This document shows positions 61,183 to 64,000 of a stretch of DNA of 64,000 nucleotides, piece after piece. The position numbers and the translations under genes were made by a program. Each line of letters begins with the position of its first letter. Positions within the stretch are counted from its first letter, which is position 1. The notes beneath the pieces are model-generated. The model was not told where the DNA came from. It was given only the letters and a program-made list of their open reading frames with translations, and made no database searches. Source of the stretch: Roseibium algicola (GTDB lineage Bacteria; Pseudomonadota; Alphaproteobacteria; Rhizobiales; Stappiaceae); the NCBI RefSeq assembly GCF_001999245.1, contig NZ_CP019630.1, positions 5,299,001 through 5,363,000 on the forward strand. The letters are read 5' to 3'.

Positions 61183-61818
61183 ATGACAGAGAAACCTCAA
61201 AAGACCAAACGGCCGGACGCGCGGATCAAGCTGCTGGATTCGGCACTGCGTGTGATCCGCATGAAGGGTTATACGGCCACCACCGTCGATGATCTGTGCC
61301 GGGATGCGGGCGTGACCAAGGGGGCCTTCTTCCACCACTTTCGTTCGAAGGACGATCTGGCAGTGGCCGCTGCGGATTATTGGTCTGAAACGACCGGGGC
61401 TCTGTTCGAGAAGGCGACGTATCACGATCCCGAAGATCCGTTGGACCGGGTGCTCGGCTATCTCGATTTCCGCAAGGCACTGGTGCAGGGCGATGTGCCG
61501 GAGTTCACTTGTCTGGTCGGGACCATGGTCCAGGAAGTCTATGACACGAACCCCTCCATCCGCGATGCCTGCAACCGCAGCATAACGGGGCACGCCGCAA
61601 CGCTGGTTTCCGATATCGCAGAAGCAGCTGAAGCCCGGGGTGTTGAAATTCCAGGTGGTGCGGAAAGCCTGGGGCTTCACACACAGGTCGTGATCCAGGG
61701 GGCATTCGTGCTGGCGAAGGCAGGCAATGCGCCGTCGATAGCAACTGACAGCATCGATCATCTGAAACGTTACGTCGAACTGTTGTTCGGCCGGTCTAGA
61801 AACGGGAGCGCGCAATGA
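61183..61818 (+). CDS. TetR-family transcriptional regulator (second)
   Basis: A 211-residue TetR protein. N-terminal HTH (about residues 14-60): RIKLLDSALRVIRMKGYTATTVDDLCRDAGVTKGAFFHHF read in sections. The ligand domain holds a single Cys in FTCLVGTMVQEV. The stop codon overlaps the start of the SRPBCC-VOC gene (ATGA), so it is translationally coupled to its likely target. A palindromic operator lies just before its start. Confidence 0.9.
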   Translation: MTEKPQKTKRPDARIKLLDSALRVIRMKGYTATTVDDLCRDAGVTKGAFFHHFRSKDDLAVAAADYWSETTGALFEKATYHDPEDPLDRVLGYLDFRKALVQGDVPEFTCLVGTMVQEVYDTNPSIRDACNRSITGHAATLVSDIAEAAEARGVEIPGGAESLGLHTQVVIQGAFVLAKAGNAPSIATDSIDHLKRYVELLFGRSRNGSAQ

Positions 61819-62777
61819 GTGAAGTCGAAATTCGCAAGGAAGGTCTGACACTGGAACTCAGCCGCGTCATAGCCGCGCCGCGCGAGGCCGTCTGGCAATG
61901 CTGGACCAATCCCGAATTATTGAAGCAGTGGTTTTGCCCGAAGCCCTGGTTCGTACCGAAGGCCGACATGGACGTCCGTCCGGGAGGGCGTTTCAACACA
62001 GTGATGGCCGGTCCGGAAGGGGAGCTGTTCGAGAATGTCGGAATGTTTCTGGAAGTTGTCGACGGTGAGAAGCTGACGTTCACGGATGCCTATTCGGAAG
62101 GATATGTGCCGCGGGAAAACGCGTTCATGACCGGGTATGTGGAACTGGCAGATGTTCCCGGTTTTGGTACGCGCTTCACATGGGGGGCTCGCCACACTTC
62201 GGAAGCAGACAGGAACAAGCACCTGGAAATGGGTTTTGAGGAAGGCTGGAAGGCCGCTTCCACTCAGCTTGATGAGCTTGCTAGGTCGATTGCCATTGAG
62301 GGCTTGCAAACAACTCCTGCGTTTTCCGCCAAGGTGCGCACTTGCCTGTTCTTCAGTGAGAAGGGTGAAGAAGCCGCCAAATACTATACGTCCTTGTTGC
62401 CGGATAGCGTGATGGGTTCGGTGTTCAGGCCGGATCCGAATGGACCTGTGCTTGTTGCCGAGTTCACCCTGGCGGGCTCACCTTTCATGATCCTGAACGG
62501 CAACCCGGATATGCAGCCAAGTTATCTGACCTCGATTTCCATACTGACGGAAGATCAGGCAGAAACGGATCGGCTTTGGCAGGCGCTCCTTGCCGATGGT
62601 GGGGAAGAAGGGCAGTGCGGCTGGTTAAAAGACCGCTACGGTGTTCACTGGCAGATCGTACCAAAGGCGTTGCCTCGGCTGATGCATGCTGGCAATCCGG
62701 AACGGGCTGGCCGTGTCAGTGCTGCCCTGATGAAGATGAGGAAGATCGACATTGCCGGGCTGGAAGCCGCTGCCTGA
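61815..62777 (+). CDS. SRPBCC (AHSA1)-VOC (PhnB-like) fusion protein
   Basis: A 320-residue fusion. Residues 1-155 form an AHSA1-type SRPBCC domain (SRVIAAPREAVWQCWTNPELLKQWFCPKPW; GYVELADVPGFGTRFTWG; EEGWKAASTQLDELA). Residues 170-290 form a PhnB-like VOC domain (RTCLFFSEKGEEAAKYYTSLLPDS; GSPFMILNGNPDMQPS; WLKDRYGVHWQIVPKAL). Both families occur separately in many bacteria, and such fusions are known, without a defined substrate. The start overlaps the tetR stop by four bases, so the regulator probably controls it. Confidence 0.88.
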   Translation: MSEVEIRKEGLTLELSRVIAAPREAVWQCWTNPELLKQWFCPKPWFVPKADMDVRPGGRFNTVMAGPEGELFENVGMFLEVVDGEKLTFTDAYSEGYVPRENAFMTGYVELADVPGFGTRFTWGARHTSEADRNKHLEMGFEEGWKAASTQLDELARSIAIEGLQTTPAFSAKVRTCLFFSEKGEEAAKYYTSLLPDSVMGSVFRPDPNGPVLVAEFTLAGSPFMILNGNPDMQPSYLTSISILTEDQAETDRLWQALLADGGEEGQCGWLKDRYGVHWQIVPKALPRLMHAGNPERAGRVSAALMKMRKIDIAGLEAAA

Positions 62778-62844
62778 ATTGGAGCATTCACTCAGCCCGT
62801 TGTCTTGAGAGCCCAACGAGGCTTGAGCGAAGAATGAGAATCCG

Positions 62845-62869
62845 AAACGCCGCCTGTTGAGCGGCGTTT
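62845..62869 (+). terminator. Terminator after the SRPBCC-VOC gene
   Basis: AAACGCCGC pairs with GCGGCGTTT across a seven-base loop, followed by TGCTTTTG. The stem is 9 bp and perfect, 67 bases after the stop. Confidence 0.8.
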
Positions 62870-62949
62870 TGCTTTTGTGGAACAGACACTTTCACCGGGA
62901 TTGCCGTCCCCGTTCTTTCCGTGCAACTTTGCAATCCGGAGGAGTGGAT

Positions 62950-63540
62950 ATGACACATAACGATCCCGTCCACATTCAGATTGCAACCCCGGAGCGCTGG
63001 GCAGATCTGGTGGATCTGTTCGGACCGGAGAGGGGGGCGTCTGGCGGTTGCTGGTGCATGTGGCCGTTCTTGCGGGGCAGAGACTGGAAAGCGATGACCC
63101 GTGATGAACGGCGCGATGCATTCCAGCAGAAAGTGGACGGGGGTCCGGCGCCAGGGCTTCTGGCCTATCGCGGCGATCTGGCCGTGGGGTGGATCGCACT
63201 CGGTCCACGTATGCAGTATCTGCGTTTTCAGCTTGGAAAAACCACCCAGCCGCTACCCGATGACAGCGAACAAGCGCTGGCGGCGACATATGCCGTCACC
63301 TGTTTCTTTATCAGAATCGGACATCGCAAAACCGGGTTGATGTCCGTGTTGCTTGATGCAGGCATCGACCACGCCAAAGCGCAAGGAGCGCAGCAACTGG
63401 ATGCTTGTCCAATGGAATCGGAAAAGCCCCTTCAATGGGGAGAAGGCTTCGTGGGTATGGCAGACGTCTTCCGTAGAGCCGGTTTTGTCGAAATCGCACG
63501 CAGAAGCCCGCGGCGGCCGCTGATGCGCAAACTTCTTTGA
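62950..63540 (+). CDS. GNAT-family N-acetyltransferase (second)
   Basis: A 196-residue protein beginning MTHNDPVHIQIATPERW. A GNAT fold is suggested by the strand ending GLLAYRGDLAVGWIALGP and the CFFIRIGHRKTGLMSVLLDAGIDHA segment, where the acetyl-CoA motif RxxGxG is present as GHRKTGL. Its N-terminal part carries GGCWCMWPFLRGRDW, a Cys/Trp-rich signature of a GNAT subgroup found in alphaproteobacteria. The ATG at 62950 follows GGAGGAG; a start 31 codons upstream is rejected. It may be co-transcribed with the ACT protein 13 bases downstream. Confidence 0.82.
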   Translation: MTHNDPVHIQIATPERWADLVDLFGPERGASGGCWCMWPFLRGRDWKAMTRDERRDAFQQKVDGGPAPGLLAYRGDLAVGWIALGPRMQYLRFQLGKTTQPLPDDSEQALAATYAVTCFFIRIGHRKTGLMSVLLDAGIDHAKAQGAQQLDACPMESEKPLQWGEGFVGMADVFRRAGFVEIARRSPRRPLMRKLL

Positions 63541-63553
63541 ATGGATTATCCGA

Positions 63554-63958
63554 ATGACCGGTGAAACCGACCTTGCCACCCTGATCTCCCAGATGCGTCC
63601 GATGCTGGATCCGGAGCCTTATGTGTTCTGCACCTTCGCTTCGAAATCCATGACGGACCTCGCGGAATACGACCCGATCGGGCTTTTTGCGGAAACGGAG
63701 GGCCTGACAGCGATCCTGCCGGTGGAGCGTGCGCGCGAACTGGGTTTGGCCGAGGCCGAATGGTTTCGCCGGATAACCCTGACGGTGCATTCCTCACTTG
63801 AAGCCGTGGGGCTGACGGCGTCGATCTCGGCTGCATTGGCCGCTGAGGGGATTTCGGCAAATGTGGTCGCAGCCTATTTTCACGATCATGTTTTTGTGCC
63901 TGAAGAGCGCGCCGATGATGCCCTGGCAGCACTGCGCAAACTCGCCGGAGACATCTGA
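63554..63958 (+). CDS. ACT-domain protein
   Basis: A 134-residue protein of two ACT-like halves: PYVFCTFASKSMTDLAEYD and then the C-terminal RITLTVHSSLEAVGLTASISAALAAEGISANVVAAYFHDHVFVPEERADDALAALR, where the VGLTAxISxxLxxxGISxNxxxxxxxDHxxVP pattern is the ACT family typical form. It probably binds an amino acid or similar ligand and has no catalytic domain. It follows a GNAT gene. The window ends 42 bases after its stop. Confidence 0.85.
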   Translation: MTGETDLATLISQMRPMLDPEPYVFCTFASKSMTDLAEYDPIGLFAETEGLTAILPVERARELGLAEAEWFRRITLTVHSSLEAVGLTASISAALAAEGISANVVAAYFHDHVFVPEERADDALAALRKLAGDI

Positions 63959-64000
63959 CACTACTTTTCTTAGTTGGCCGAACTTCGGGCTGGGTGGCGA

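Overview
The window is chromosomal DNA from an alphaproteobacterium. I infer a Rhizobiales member of the Stappiaceae type (Stappia, Labrenzia or Roseibium-like). The grounds are the spc/alpha ribosomal cluster carrying secY and adk, an sqdBDC sulfolipid operon, an FMN riboswitch in front of a RibN-type transporter, a DUF2778 (Tlde1-like) protein, an Anbu peptidase operon and paired propionyl-CoA carboxylase genes. Genus is inferred from gene content only. I see no insertion sequence, prophage, CRISPR array, integrase or replication origin; most of the window is housekeeping or core accessory sequence.

Layout. (1) 1-8886: the end of the ribosomal protein superoperon, rplN (cut by the window edge) to rplQ, with secY, adk and rpoA, closed by a strong terminator. 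(2) 9020-20323: a chemoreceptor, a Do-like periplasmic protease, rarA, a class III cyclase (minus strand), a large patatin-like protein, and three tandem paralogous sterol desaturase/fatty acid hydroxylase genes. (3) 20426-27470: crcB, rluC, a HAD phosphatase and the F1-ATPase chaperone ATP12. A minus-strand block sits inside this group: a P-loop kinase, a 56-residue membrane protein and a DUF2778 L,D-transpeptidase-like protein. A first mgtE follows. (4) 27548-33062: a minus-strand operon of circularly permuted ATP-grasp, alpha-E, transglutaminase-like and Anbu proteasome-like genes, with an unusual OmpA-domain protein upstream.

(5) 33371-38799: pccB and pccA, both plus strand, separated by three minus-strand genes for small secreted cysteine-containing proteins, two of them paralogues. 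(6) 38916-45757: a HAD hydrolase, a PAS-GGDEF diguanylate cyclase, FMN riboswitch plus ribN, acylphosphatase, and sqdB-sqdD-sqdC. (7) 45778-52653: an amino-acid-type dCache chemoreceptor, lipB, an isolated fliN-like gene, tRNA-Leu(GAG), three exported or membrane proteins of unknown function, and a second mgtE. (8) 52682-63958: regulatory and metabolic accessory genes: a TetR/DUF1330 divergon with duplicated operators, an ohrR/ohr peroxide divergon whose OhrR has a 125-residue acidic/lysine-rich extension, a membrane-anchored GH25 lysozyme, a LiuR-like regulator with thioesterase, GNAT and isovaleryl-CoA dehydrogenase, a cupin, an SDR, a TetR/SRPBCC-VOC fusion operon, a GNAT and an ACT-domain protein.

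How they work together: translation, secretion and transcription machinery dominate the left end. PccA/PccB and isovaleryl-CoA dehydrogenase belong to branched-chain amino acid and propionyl-CoA catabolism. SqdBDC makes sulfolipid. Two chemoreceptors, two cyclases and a FliN-like protein belong to signalling and motility. The best candidate for an unsolved system is the Anbu / ATP-grasp / alpha-E / transglutaminase operon. The gene set is already known from comparative genomics, but its substrate is not. The OmpA-domain protein next to it may or may not belong.
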